Source of the DNA: Candidatus Peribacteraceae bacterium
GTDB lineage: Bacteria; Patescibacteriota; Gracilibacteria; JAHISY01
Assembly: GCA_021734705.1 (NCBI GenBank)
Contig: JAIPIJ010000006.1
Coordinates: 1-34,340 of the forward strand
Length of the DNA stretch: 34,340 nucleotides
Direction: 5' to 3'
Position 1 is the stretch's first letter; each line of letters starts with the position of its first letter. Below the pieces are notes generated by a model. The model had not been told where the DNA came from. It worked only from the letters and a program-made list of their open reading frames with translations, and searched no databases. Below, in pieces: positions 15,268 to 23,818 of this stretch. The position numbers and the translations under genes are program-made.

Positions 15268-16551
15268 TTATTTCGCTGATTTTACCGTACTTTTCGAGAA
15301 ATTCGGCTTAATTGTGATCTCAGAAATGGCCAATGCCAACGCAATCCAGAGGAAAGCCTCACCGGAAAAATTGGAGGCAAAGTAATGGTCTAGATTGGCA
15401 AGTATAAAAAGTCCGATCGTGAGAGCCAAGGCTTCAAATTTCTTTTTTCGAAAAGCATAAAACCCGAGTGACGCAAAAATAGCTAGCCAAACTAAAGCTG
15501 TCAGGACAGATTCCTCAGCGGCTTTGAGCACGAAAAAATTGTGGACCGGCTGGATTTCATAGAATTCAAACTGAGGAAAATTCTCGGCCAGTTGCGCAGT
15601 ATAGCTCCCCCGCCCTATTCCAAAAATATTCTCCTGGGAAATTTCGAGCGCACCAGACAATTGGCCTAAACGGGAAATAGATTCTCCGGAATTCTCAAAA
15701 CGGACAAAAAACGGAGTACCGAAGAAAAACAAAAGCGCGGCGAAAATTCCGACCGCAGCAGACGTGGAGAAAATTCTGCGCCGAAACTGAAAAGTCGTGA
15801 GAATTGCTAAGCCAGCAAAAAAGGCCAGCCCTGCCGCACGGGAAAAAGCAAAGAACATTCCTGTCAAAATAACGACCGCAACAAAGTAAACTAAGGGATT
15901 TTTACGGGAGTAGTTTGTGAGCATCAGTAGGGTCAGGGCAGCCAGCCCGGCAAAAATATTAGCATGCGCTAGTGTGCCCATCCCACGCACGAGAGTCTCG
16001 CCCGTAGAGGAAAAAGTCTTGGCGACATTAAAAGTCGCAGCATCAAAAAATGATTCTCCAAGGAAGTGCAGCCCAATATCACCCCGGGCAAGAAACTGGG
16101 CCAGTGCCAGGGCCGCCTGAAAGAAAAGTGCCGCCGCCAAAATCCGTACCACCGAGCGCGCACCAAAGACACCACTGGCGATGAAAAATCCCGCTCCCGC
16201 CAACTCAAGGGTACGCCAAAAATGCAGCAGTGCCAGCAGAGGATCCCGAGCGAAAGGCACAGCGATAATTTCGACTAGCAATAATCCGGCAAATGGCAGC
16301 AGAAATTTTTTAGGTGGAACTTTCAACTCGACCTTTTGCAGCGCAAAAGCCAACCCCAACAAAGCAAAAGCTATAAGTAAAGTAATTTCGCTGGCGTGGA
16401 CGAAAAAAGCTAGGTACTCATCGAAAAATCCGTGGCTGTAAGATTCTCCAAAGTAGACTAGGGAACGAATCCGGAGCGGCAATAAAAAAAGCGCAAAACC
16501 AAAGAAAATCTGCGCTAGTCGGAGGAAATTAAATTTACTAAGAAATTTCAC
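15268..16551 (-). CDS. O-antigen ligase / Wzy_C-type polymerase-like membrane protein
   Basis: A 427-residue polytopic protein with about ten to twelve membrane segments. Members either polymerise glycan repeat units or ligate glycans to a lipid or protein acceptor outside the membrane. The Wzy_C signature is present: RGMGTLAHANIFAGL, then FSRAAGLAFFAGLAIL and the loop GIGRGSYTAQLAENFP...QPVHNFFVLKAAEESV, whose histidine and glutamate are typical. The sequence does not tell ligase from polymerase. The start is GTG 16551, with a TAAAAT box ending 6 bases upstream. The neighbours, a solute-binding protein and a GT2 enzyme, have the same orientation. Confidence 0.85.
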   Translation of the reverse strand: MKFLSKFNFLRLAQIFFGFALFLLPLRIRSLVYFGESYSHGFFDEYLAFFVHASEITLLIAFALLGLAFALQKVELKVPPKKFLLPFAGLLLVEIIAVPFARDPLLALLHFWRTLELAGAGFFIASGVFGARSVVRILAAALFFQAALALAQFLARGDIGLHFLGESFFDAATFNVAKTFSSTGETLVRGMGTLAHANIFAGLAALTLLMLTNYSRKNPLVYFVAVVILTGMFFAFSRAAGLAFFAGLAILTTFQFRRRIFSTSAAVGIFAALLFFFGTPFFVRFENSGESISRLGQLSGALEISQENIFGIGRGSYTAQLAENFPQFEFYEIQPVHNFFVLKAAEESVLTALVWLAIFASLGFYAFRKKKFEALALTIGLFILANLDHYFASNFSGEAFLWIALALAISEITIKPNFSKSTVKSAK

Positions 16552-16557
16552 GCGAAG

Positions 16558-16563
16558 ATTTTA
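16558..16563 (-). promoter_or_regulatory. -10-like TAAAAT, 6 bases before the Wzy-like gene
   Basis: TAAAATCTTCGCGTGAAA: the box is 6 bases from GTG, so transcription would begin on the start codon. The smpB start has nearly the same sequence. No convincing -35. Confidence 0.5.
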
Positions 16564-16565
16564 CC

Positions 16566-17912
16566 TCACTCTGATTTTGAAATCGTCGTCTGGAAAATCG
16601 TCGATAGTTCGCTCGCACCCTCTGTCGGAGTAATCTCCCCGTCGGCAATCCGATCCAAGACATTCGCGACTGCGGTATCAAGAACTTCGTCGTCAGCGAG
16701 CTGCAAAGTATCGGCATAGACAGCCTGCTCGGCAAACACGCCAACATTTTTGTCGGTTTTTTCGGAATTAATCAGATCCCGGCGCGAAGTCGGCTTTTTG
16801 GTTGCTGCGAAATACTGTTCCTGCGCTTCGCGAGAAGTCAGATTGAGAATCAAACTCCAAGCATCTGCCGAGTATTGTGAAGATTTGGCAACGGCTAGGG
16901 TGAAAAAGTCTGCCACTGCCAGCTTCGGATTACCTTCGAGAGGATCACCAATCTGCGGTAGCGGTGCGACACCCACTTCGGATATATCAATTGTGTCTTC
17001 ACGGGATTGAATAGCTGCTTTGATCGCATCGTAATAGTAAGAAAATCCAAAAATCATCGCCACCCGGCCGCGGGAGAAAGCTGAAATTTCCTTATTAGTC
17101 AGCTCAGAGGTAATCCGTGAACTCCAAGAATATTCCTGATTACGGCTATTACGGGAAAACGCAGTCAAGTAATTAAGCGCCTCAGCGGTCGGCTGATAGA
17201 AACCGTCAGTATTCTCAGCAGTCAAATCGGGTCCGCCAAGCTGATGGTAAAGCGTGTAAAAGATATCAACTCCGCGTGTGATATTATCCGCCCGTCCCAA
17301 CGCAATTCCCGCCAACTGAAAACCAGTCGATTCGCCAGAACTAACTTGGGTGAGACCAATCGCGTCACTACGCAGTCCATTCCAGGTCAGTTCCGGAGCT
17401 GGATAGGCTTTCGAAAGAATATTGCGGAAGTAGGTTTTGTTATAAAAAACTGCGAGCGAGTCGAGATACATCGGCAGGCCAAAGAGCTGCTGCACTCCAT
17501 CAGAAGTTTCAAGAATCAGAGTATCAGCTACAGCATCAACAAAATCAGTTGCTACATTTTCCAACGAATAACCTATTTCAGCCGGCAGCGGTTTAAGAAA
17601 CTTTTTATATTTCGGGATCCAAGTATTGTGAATCGCAAATACGTCTGGACCTTCCCCGGAGGCTAATTCGATCAAGAGCGCGTCACGATAATCCCGCAGA
17701 TCCGTAAAACTACGATAATTCACTTTAACCCCGGTCTGAGCAGTGAAATCTTCGAGTAAGGGCTCCATCTGTTCACTCGTATCAAAAACACTCCAAAACT
17801 CTAAAGTGGTTTTGGATTGTTGAGCGTTATTGCCGAAAAGCAAAAAAACCGCCACCCAAGCCAAGATTATTCCGGCTAGGACCAATCCGATTTTCATTAA
17901 TTTCTTTTGCAT
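16566..17912 (-). CDS. Extracellular solute-binding protein (ABC sugar-type, SBP family 1)
   Basis: A 448-residue protein anchored by one N-terminal hydrophobic segment (residues 6-26, IGLVLAGIILAWVAVFLLFG) with no lipobox cysteine. It is followed by the substrate-binding fold: LEFWSVFDTSEQMEPLLEDFTAQTGVKVNYRSF, ELASGEGPDVFAIHNTWIPKY, FGLPMYLDSLAVFYNK and RVAMIFGFSYYYDAI. These match bacterial extracellular solute-binding proteins that feed ABC importers of sugars or oligosaccharides. No permease or ATPase gene is nearby, so the transporter is elsewhere or the protein has another surface role. It starts at ATG 17912; a TAAAAT box 9 bases upstream includes the stop codon of the GT2 gene. Confidence 0.85.
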   Translation of the reverse strand: MQKKLMKIGLVLAGIILAWVAVFLLFGNNAQQSKTTLEFWSVFDTSEQMEPLLEDFTAQTGVKVNYRSFTDLRDYRDALLIELASGEGPDVFAIHNTWIPKYKKFLKPLPAEIGYSLENVATDFVDAVADTLILETSDGVQQLFGLPMYLDSLAVFYNKTYFRNILSKAYPAPELTWNGLRSDAIGLTQVSSGESTGFQLAGIALGRADNITRGVDIFYTLYHQLGGPDLTAENTDGFYQPTAEALNYLTAFSRNSRNQEYSWSSRITSELTNKEISAFSRGRVAMIFGFSYYYDAIKAAIQSREDTIDISEVGVAPLPQIGDPLEGNPKLAVADFFTLAVAKSSQYSADAWSLILNLTSREAQEQYFAATKKPTSRRDLINSEKTDKNVGVFAEQAVYADTLQLADDEVLDTAVANVLDRIADGEITPTEGASELSTIFQTTISKSE

Positions 17913-17921
17913 TCGCCGGAA

Positions 17922-17927
17922 ATTTTA
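17922..17927 (-). promoter_or_regulatory. -10-like TAAAAT made from the GT2 stop codon
   Basis: The TAA stop of the GT2 gene (17927-17925) is the first half of TAAAAT, which ends 9 bases before ATG 17912. Confidence 0.4.
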
Positions 17928-18773
17928 ACTTTCTCGCCGCACTTCGGCAATTCCGCGCAAAAAAGCTTTTTTGGCACGGCCGTAAAAAGTGAAGGGCAGT
18001 AGATTGGCCACCAGTTTTTGCAAGAGCAATTTCAAGCCTTGCGGAAGAATACGCAGCTCTGGGTGCATTTTCTGAAACTTGTAGAAATTTTTACCAGCCT
18101 CAAACTGCCGCTGAGCTAATGAATCGGCGGAAATCTCATGATAGTGCTCAACGATAGCCTCCGGCTCAAAAAGTAACTTGAGGCTTTTTTGCTGTAAGCG
18201 GTAACCAAGCTCAGCGTCTTCGAAACCCCAGCCAGAAAATTCCTCGGAAAATTTTTCGCTGCCCAGAAAATCGCTCTTGAGTGATAAATTAGCAGTATAG
18301 AAACGCCAGAAATCAGTTTCAGAGTTTTTCTCAAGATCGTTAAATTTGAACTGAACACCGGACTGCGTCAGCCAGCGCATGAAGCGTGAAACCCGGATCT
18401 CTGGGTGCCAGCGTACCAGACCCAGACAGGCAAAATTCTGATCCGGGAATTTCTTGTGAAAATTCGCGTGGACTTCTAGCAAGTTATTTTGCGGCAGCAT
18501 ATCGTCACCAAGGAATAATACGATCTCACCAGAAATTTTCTCTAGCGCGCGGTTGCGCGCCACCGCCTGGCCCTGATTTTCTTGGGAAATAAATTGCAGT
18601 AGGAAATCGACTTTCTTTTGAAATTCAGCCAGCAGGCGCGCAGTGGTATCAGTCGAACCGTCATCGACGACGACGACTTCAAAGTCTGGGTAAGTCTGAG
18701 TCGCGAGCAGGTTCAAAGTTCGCCGCAAGACTTCAGCACGGTTATAAGTCGGGATAACGACAGAGATTTTCAC
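17925..18773 (-). CDS. Family 2 glycosyltransferase
   Basis: A 282-residue GT-A enzyme that would add a sugar to a surface glycan on the cytoplasmic face. It begins KISVVIPTYNRAEVLRRTLNLLATQTYPDFEVVVVDDGSTD, the family nucleotide-sugar site. GQAVARNRAL and LFLGDDM follow, the latter a DxD-like metal site in the form GDDM. The acceptor-side segment GWGFEDAELGYRLQQ carries the ED pair typical of GT2. No membrane segment is obvious, though the last 50 residues are hydrophobic and basic. The start is GTG 18773 with TAAAAT 10 bases upstream. The donor and acceptor sugars cannot be told from sequence. Confidence 0.88.
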   Translation of the reverse strand: MKISVVIPTYNRAEVLRRTLNLLATQTYPDFEVVVVDDGSTDTTARLLAEFQKKVDFLLQFISQENQGQAVARNRALEKISGEIVLFLGDDMLPQNNLLEVHANFHKKFPDQNFACLGLVRWHPEIRVSRFMRWLTQSGVQFKFNDLEKNSETDFWRFYTANLSLKSDFLGSEKFSEEFSGWGFEDAELGYRLQQKSLKLLFEPEAIVEHYHEISADSLAQRQFEAGKNFYKFQKMHPELRILPQGLKLLLQKLVANLLPFTFYGRAKKAFLRGIAEVRRES

Positions 18774-18783
18774 AGACGCGGGA

Positions 18784-18789
18784 ATTTTA
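18784..18789 (-). promoter_or_regulatory. -10-like TAAAAT before the GT2 gene
   Basis: TAAAAT ends 10 bases before GTG 18773, in the 18-base gap after the MEMO-CapA gene. Confidence 0.4.
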
Positions 18790-18791
18790 AC

Positions 18792-20414
18792 TCAAAAATC
18801 AGTATAAAAATTAGGGATTCCGTGAGTTTTGAGGAAGTAGTTCCCATTTTCGAAAAAGTCGATTTCCAGAATTTTCCCCGAAGTATAATCCCAGGGCTGG
18901 TCGAAAATAAAATTACCGAGTGAAAATATCTGGCAAAAATCTAGATCGCATTTGAGTTCACTCGCCCGGTGCGAATGGGAACCGATAATTAGCTCGACAC
19001 CACGCTCGCGCAACCAGGCAGCAAGCTCACGGTCACGGCTATTTGGCTCGATAACGAATTCCGAACCCCAGTGGATAAACGCAAAACGCGGCTTGGAATT
19101 GGCAGATTCGCCTAGAAAATCCAAATCGGACTTTTGGATAATCGGCTGGTAACGCGGGATACCGTAATTATCAAGATCAGTGAAAGCTGCCAGCTCAAAC
19201 TCGGGAAACTCGACTGGCTCGTCAGATTCAAAAAAAGCGATTGAATTATCCGAGAGTAGCCTTTTCATCTCTGTATAACCGGCCTCGCCAAAATCATGGC
19301 GGTGGTTATTCGCTAGGCCAACGGCAACAATATTCAACCTTTGGAATATTGGCAGCGCAAAATCAAGCGGGATACATAATTCGTAGGGATTAGCCGCTTC
19401 GCCGCAGGACGCGCGTATGACACCTTCGAGATTAATAATCATTTTCGCACCATGCGTAATTTCAAGAATTTTTTGCAGCATTTTTTCGCGTCTAGCCTCA
19501 TTAGAAAATTTTTCCCAAATCCCGCGGCCAAAAAAAGTATCACCGGCGAAAAAGTATTTTTCATTAGGAAAATCAAGCGGCTCAGCGGACCAAAATTGGA
19601 CCAGATAACTCGTCGTCTCGGCAACTGGCTCGTCAGAATAAAACTGCGAATTACGATTAGCAAAAACCGCCGGCGATGCTCCAAAAAAATTCTTTTGCAG
19701 CGAAAACTGGACAAACTGGGCACCACGCGAGTCGAGGTTGTCCGGCTCGTCCAGAGCGAAAATCACATCTGGGTTCCCGCTTGCAAGCGCACGCAGCGTT
19801 TTTTGATCCTGAATTTCAGCATTTTCCTCAGGCAAATAATGGCTAAAGTCAGTCGATTGTAAAATCAAAGTTGCAGGCGTGAGAATCTCCGGGAGCGAAC
19901 TAATAAGATTTCTCAATTCCTCCGGCGTCGCTGAAATTTTGATCGCAAGTGGAGCAATCGGTGTGTCGGGAAAATATTTCCGTAAAAAAGGCAGAAAAAC
20001 GCGGACGCCGTGCTCGTGGGAAAAAAGATTGGATTCCGTGATTAGCGGATTAGATAGCAGCTGACTGGCAGAATCCTGATCGACCGATACTGCTCCAAAA
20101 ATTGTCCTAAAATTTTTCTTCGTAGTGCTAAAAACAGTTCCCCCGCGCCCAAAGTGATCAGGGGTAATAATCACAATCTTGTCATATTTTTGCTCAGAAA
20201 TTTGCGCCAATCCAGCGGCGATCAAGTCGGCGGCAAGTAGGTGGTGCGGTAGTGTGATTCCCGAAACCTTCTGCGTGGTTGTGGGCGAATCAGCGGCAGC
20301 CAGCGCATTCTCGAAGACTGCCGCGTCAGAATAGAACGGCGCAAAACTATCAGTCAAAGGTGCCGAAAAACCTGTATTTAGCAGAAACGCAAATGCCAGC
20401 AAACGAAGCATCAT
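18792..20414 (-). CDS. MEMO-like domain fused to CapA-type metallophosphatase-like domain, secreted
   Basis: A 540-residue protein with a probable signal peptide (MMLRLLAFAFLLNTGFSA). Residues 50-275 match the MEMO / AmmeMemoRadiSam protein B family: LPHHLLAADLIAAGL, ITPDHF (H87), SHEHGVRVFLPFL and STDFSHY (D189, H192). The conserved Cys-Gly of that family reads Arg-Gly at 230-231, so the metal site is altered. Residues 285-540 match CapA (PGA_cap): FFAGDTFFGRG, INLEGVI, GLANNHRHDFGEAGY, FIHWGSE and IIGSHSHRAS. CapA proteins are linked to poly-gamma-glutamate or other capsule export. The ATG overlaps the DUF3160 stop in an ATGA, so the two genes are coupled. Function is unknown; a joint surface role with the lipoprotein is my inference. 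Confidence 0.85.
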   Translation of the reverse strand: MMLRLLAFAFLLNTGFSAPLTDSFAPFYSDAAVFENALAAADSPTTTQKVSGITLPHHLLAADLIAAGLAQISEQKYDKIVIITPDHFGRGGTVFSTTKKNFRTIFGAVSVDQDSASQLLSNPLITESNLFSHEHGVRVFLPFLRKYFPDTPIAPLAIKISATPEELRNLISSLPEILTPATLILQSTDFSHYLPEENAEIQDQKTLRALASGNPDVIFALDEPDNLDSRGAQFVQFSLQKNFFGASPAVFANRNSQFYSDEPVAETTSYLVQFWSAEPLDFPNEKYFFAGDTFFGRGIWEKFSNEARREKMLQKILEITHGAKMIINLEGVIRASCGEAANPYELCIPLDFALPIFQRLNIVAVGLANNHRHDFGEAGYTEMKRLLSDNSIAFFESDEPVEFPEFELAAFTDLDNYGIPRYQPIIQKSDLDFLGESANSKPRFAFIHWGSEFVIEPNSRDRELAAWLRERGVELIIGSHSHRASELKCDLDFCQIFSLGNFIFDQPWDYTSGKILEIDFFENGNYFLKTHGIPNFYTDF

Positions 20415-22681
20415 TCGGCAAGCAGGTCCTCATACCAAAAGTTTTTGGCCGGCAGCTCGCTGGGGTTTTCGTAAACTTTTTGCTGCCAATCTTGGTCAGC
20501 CAGTCTTTTTTCGATCGGACCAGTGAACTCAAAGTGGTTGAAAACAATCCCAATCGTGATCCGTTCCACCCCACCGGAATCGACCAACGCTAACATCACA
20601 TAAGGCCGACCGGTAGCTTCATAAAGAATCTGACCGAGTAAAGCATCCGTGTGGATGTCAGCAATTAATTCGGAACGCCGATCTTCATCGGTCAAAACTT
20701 TGCCCGGATCCAGCGGTTCAGCAAGATAATCGAGTTTGAGCGAACGCAATTCCTCAAATTCTGCGTCAGAGATAGGCTCACCTGCCATTTCTTTTTCGGC
20801 AATCGCAAGGCAAAAATCGACCTGTTTCTCAAATTGCGACAGCGCGCCCCACTCTTCCATTTCCCGCGGGAGCAAATTATTTTCAGCAAAAAGTTTTTGC
20901 GTGAATTCGACGAGGCCCTTCAGCTCTTTCCAAAAATCAAGATTCGGTTCGACAAATCCGCGCGGGACCGGCGGCGGTTCGTCACCCCCGCCCCCACCAA
21001 GCTCGGCGTAACTCTGCTTAGCGTACAGCAGCGTATCGTGTTTCAGCTCGGTATAGGAACCGAGGAAAGTTTGGATCTGTTTGAGCGGGAAAAGTTCCGA
21101 CTGCATGAAAAGCGGATACTCTGCGCCGAATTTTTGGGTAAGCGTGCCGAGCAATTTCGTCCAAGCTGTACCGAGCGATCCGTGCCACTCATCCGAAGTT
21201 ACTTTTGCAATATCGTTCGCCACTTCGTCGAGCTTTTGATTGAATCCCACAATGTCATCATCAGAAAAATTGAAAGTTTTTTGTAAAAATTTATCAGCCA
21301 GCTCACGGGCGGTCACATCACCGAACGCTGCTGGCACGAAAAGCGCACTCGGCGTCGACGGTAATTTCGTATCGGTTTGCTCTTGTCCGGCAGTCAGCCG
21401 GTTGAGAATCCACGCATCGAAAGTGAAGCGCTGCCCGAAAGTCCGCACGGATTTCGATTCGTTGAGCAGATCATCTTTCGTTTGGCCAAAAACCGCGGGG
21501 TCGACAATCACATCGGACAAAATTTTCGGTGGCGCTAACTCATCGAGTCGTCCGCGAATCGCCCCCAAAACTTCCGAATCAAATGGGTTGATGTTTTGAA
21601 ATTCGGCGAGGAACTCGTGCCAAGCCTCAAGCGTAACATCATCAGACTCACCCGCGAAAAAACCCGTGATTTCCATTATCTTCGCCCAATTTTCGCGAAT
21701 CGCCGCGTCGTCGAAAATCACATCGAGCAAGATCGCATCGGAAAGTCCGACATTGTTTTTGAAAAAATAAGAATTGCGGCCGAAGAACATCATCGTCCGA
21801 AAATACGCCCGCAGTTTCGAATTTTTGGAGTAATGGCTGCGCGGGGTGAACTGGGTGAAGTCGGCAAAATTTTCCGGCTTGTATTCGCCGAAAAGCGGTG
21901 ACACAGCCATAGTGTCGGCGGCGTAAATTAATTTAAGTTCCTGTTCAATCTTCGCGAGCATTCCCGAAGAAAAATCCTCCGAATAGTTGGCTAACAATTT
22001 TTCGGCATTTTCGAAAGTGTCAGTCGCGTCGGCCGCTTTCTCAGCTTCGGATTGAATTTTCAAAACTTCAGCGTAATCAAGATTTTCCGCAAAATCCGGC
22101 TGGACAGAAACTCCATCCCAGTTAGCATTTTCGATCAAAATCTGCGCGGCGGCGAACTGCGCGGCTAGCACTTCATACCGTGCGGCAACGGAAGAATCAT
22201 TTGAATTTTTTAACTCAAGCAATTTCGCGAGCGCATCCGCGGTGAAATTTTTGAGCGTGTCGGCAAGCTCGTTTTGTTCTAAATATTCAAGCGAATTTTC
22301 GAAAAATTTGTGGAACCCGTGCAGCACGACGTCGGGCGTGATTAATTTCGAATTTTCAGGTGCACGGGTGGAATACGATCCGCCGATTGCGTCAAAAGCG
22401 GCGAGCATCTCGTCGAAGGAATTGAAGCCGATTTTGTCGACCAATTTTGTCGACTCAAGCGGGACGAGGAGAAAATAATTTTCGGCAAGAAAATTTTGCT
22501 GATTTTGCGAAAGCTCGACCCCAAGAAAGTTGAAAACTTCATCTCGGTTTTCAGCTTCAAAATCGAGAATTTTAGTCGGCTGCTCATCAGCTGGCGGCGG
22601 CTCAATCGTAGAACCCGACCAGCATCCGGCTAGCGAAAAAAGCGCCAAAATCGTAGCAAGCAGTTTTTTTGAGATAGACAT
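20411..22681 (-). CDS. DUF3160-type lipoprotein
   Basis: A 756-residue surface lipoprotein: the signal MSISKKLLATILALFSLAGC has lipobox LAGC (C20). The mature part opens with a proline-rich spacer. It then carries the large mostly helical region typical of DUF3160 proteins (LITPDVVLHGFHKFFENSLEYLEQNELADTLK, SHYSKNSKLRAYFRTMMFFGRNSYF, LNRLTAGQ). The C-terminal part RPYVMLALVDSGGVERITIGIVFNHFEF is the other familiar block. The glycine/proline run GGGGGDEPPPVPRGF (near 569-583) is a flexible linker. No catalytic residues are known for the family. It is 9 bases downstream of tsaD and translationally coupled to the MEMO-CapA gene by a 4-base overlap. Confidence 0.82.
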   Translation of the reverse strand: MSISKKLLATILALFSLAGCWSGSTIEPPPADEQPTKILDFEAENRDEVFNFLGVELSQNQQNFLAENYFLLVPLESTKLVDKIGFNSFDEMLAAFDAIGGSYSTRAPENSKLITPDVVLHGFHKFFENSLEYLEQNELADTLKNFTADALAKLLELKNSNDSSVAARYEVLAAQFAAAQILIENANWDGVSVQPDFAENLDYAEVLKIQSEAEKAADATDTFENAEKLLANYSEDFSSGMLAKIEQELKLIYAADTMAVSPLFGEYKPENFADFTQFTPRSHYSKNSKLRAYFRTMMFFGRNSYFFKNNVGLSDAILLDVIFDDAAIRENWAKIMEITGFFAGESDDVTLEAWHEFLAEFQNINPFDSEVLGAIRGRLDELAPPKILSDVIVDPAVFGQTKDDLLNESKSVRTFGQRFTFDAWILNRLTAGQEQTDTKLPSTPSALFVPAAFGDVTARELADKFLQKTFNFSDDDIVGFNQKLDEVANDIAKVTSDEWHGSLGTAWTKLLGTLTQKFGAEYPLFMQSELFPLKQIQTFLGSYTELKHDTLLYAKQSYAELGGGGGDEPPPVPRGFVEPNLDFWKELKGLVEFTQKLFAENNLLPREMEEWGALSQFEKQVDFCLAIAEKEMAGEPISDAEFEELRSLKLDYLAEPLDPGKVLTDEDRRSELIADIHTDALLGQILYEATGRPYVMLALVDSGGVERITIGIVFNHFEFTGPIEKRLADQDWQQKVYENPSELPAKNFWYEDLLAE

Positions 22682-22690
22682 TTTGAAAAA

Positions 22691-23776
22691 TTAAATTGCC
22701 AAATTAGGGTTGACTGTGATCATTTTACTCCATTTTTTACGGGAATTTTGTGCAAGCCAATATCCAGCCGCCGCAACCATCGCCGCATTGTCCGTGCAGA
22801 ATGCAAACTTCTCCGGATGGCGAAATATAATATTCAATTCCCCAGCGTAGCCAGATAAACGCTCGCGCAAGGCCAAGTTCGCACTCACACCACCAGCCAG
22901 ATGAATCTCTTTAGCTTTAAATTTTTTAGCAGCGAGGAAAGTTTTCGTAGCCAGTACGTCAACGACCGATTCTTGGAACCCGGCGGCAATATTCCTCTTC
23001 TGCTTCATGTTACGTGCTTCATGCTTCATAGTGGTAGTTCTACGCCGGACTTCTGATTTCAAACCTGAAAAAGAAAAATCAAAATTACGCAGCTGCATTT
23101 TTCCGGAACGCAACCGTTCCCCCACTTCGACTGAATCAAAGTTCCTAGCAATATCCTTCGGCAGCAGCCACGCCCGCGGAAGATTCTCCGGATTTTTCGC
23201 TTGTTGGGAAATCCGCTGGATCTCCGGACCACCGGGATACGGCAAGCCAATTAGCCGGGCGACTTTATCAAAAGCCTCGCCAGCTGCATCATCCAGCGTT
23301 TCCCCAATCAGTTTTGGCTTAGATTTGGCGTTTTTCAGTAAAACCAACTCATTGTGCCCCCCACTCGCAGTAAGGACAATGATTGGGTATTTGAAACTCT
23401 TGGTATCACGCTCTAGCCAATTAGATCGGACATGGGCGAAGATATGGTTAACTGGAATTAATTTCTTGCCAGAAACCCCTGCCAAAGTATTGGCCGTAAT
23501 TACACCGGCTAAAAGGGAGGAATTCAAACCCGGACCTGCCGCTACAGCTATCGCCTTAATTTCTGAAAATCTTGTTTTAGCCTTTCGCAAAGCTTCTTCA
23601 ATCACCGGTATGATCTTACCAACATGAGTCCGAGCAGCCACCTCGGGAACGACTCCCCCGGTTTTGCGGTGTAAGGCAATCTGCGAAGCCACGACGTTAG
23701 CCAAAACTCGCGAGCCGTCTTCGACGACAGCCGCCGCGGTTTCATCACAACTCGTTTCTATGCCAAGAATTTTCAT
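22691..23776 (-). CDS. tsaD: tRNA threonylcarbamoyladenosine transferase TsaD, with a repeat-encoded insertion
   Basis: TsaD transfers the threonylcarbamoyl group to A37 of ANN-decoding tRNAs. The 361-residue protein has MKILGIETSCDETAAAVVEDG at the start, the metal-binding histidines H111 and H115 in HIFAH, GPGLNSSLLAG, LDDAAGEAFDKVARLIGLPYPGG, HLAGGVSANLALRE and the CTDNAAM aspartate. After FDFSFSGLKSEVRRRT the usual loop is replaced by residues 250-259 (MKHEARNMKQ). These are encoded by four 7-base repeat units, after which IAAGFQESVVDVL resumes the family sequence. The unit that would give an in-frame TGA if it matched the consensus reads ACGTAAC. The gene starts at ATG 23776 inside a small inverted repeat. 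Partners tsaB, tsaC and tsaE are not in the window. Confidence 0.95.
   Translation of the reverse strand: MKILGIETSCDETAAAVVEDGSRVLANVVASQIALHRKTGGVVPEVAARTHVGKIIPVIEEALRKAKTRFSEIKAIAVAAGPGLNSSLLAGVITANTLAGVSGKKLIPVNHIFAHVRSNWLERDTKSFKYPIIVLTASGGHNELVLLKNAKSKPKLIGETLDDAAGEAFDKVARLIGLPYPGGPEIQRISQQAKNPENLPRAWLLPKDIARNFDSVEVGERLRSGKMQLRNFDFSFSGLKSEVRRRTTTMKHEARNMKQKRNIAAGFQESVVDVLATKTFLAAKKFKAKEIHLAGGVSANLALRERLSGYAGELNIIFRHPEKFAFCTDNAAMVAAAGYWLAQNSRKKWSKMITVNPNLAI
23002..23029 (-). repeat. Heptanucleotide array, CATGAAG type, translated inside tsaD
   Basis: On the coding strand the units are ATGAAGC, ATGAAGC, then ACGTAAC, then ATGAAGC. It encodes MKHEARNMKQ in a variable surface loop of TsaD. 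The deviant third unit is the one whose consensus form would create a TGA stop in frame. Confidence 0.85.
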
Positions 23777-23783
23777 CCCGCCG

Positions 23784-23789
23784 ATTTTG
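23784..23789 (-). promoter_or_regulatory. -10-like CAAAAT in the loop of an inverted repeat before tsaD
   Basis: CCGCC and GGCGG (about 23778-23793) flank the box, which ends 7 bases before ATG 23776. It could be a weak -10, or the hairpin could hide the start region in a longer mRNA. Confidence 0.3.
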
Positions 23790-23818
23790 GCGGAAAACTA
23801 ACAGAAAGTGAAACTCAT

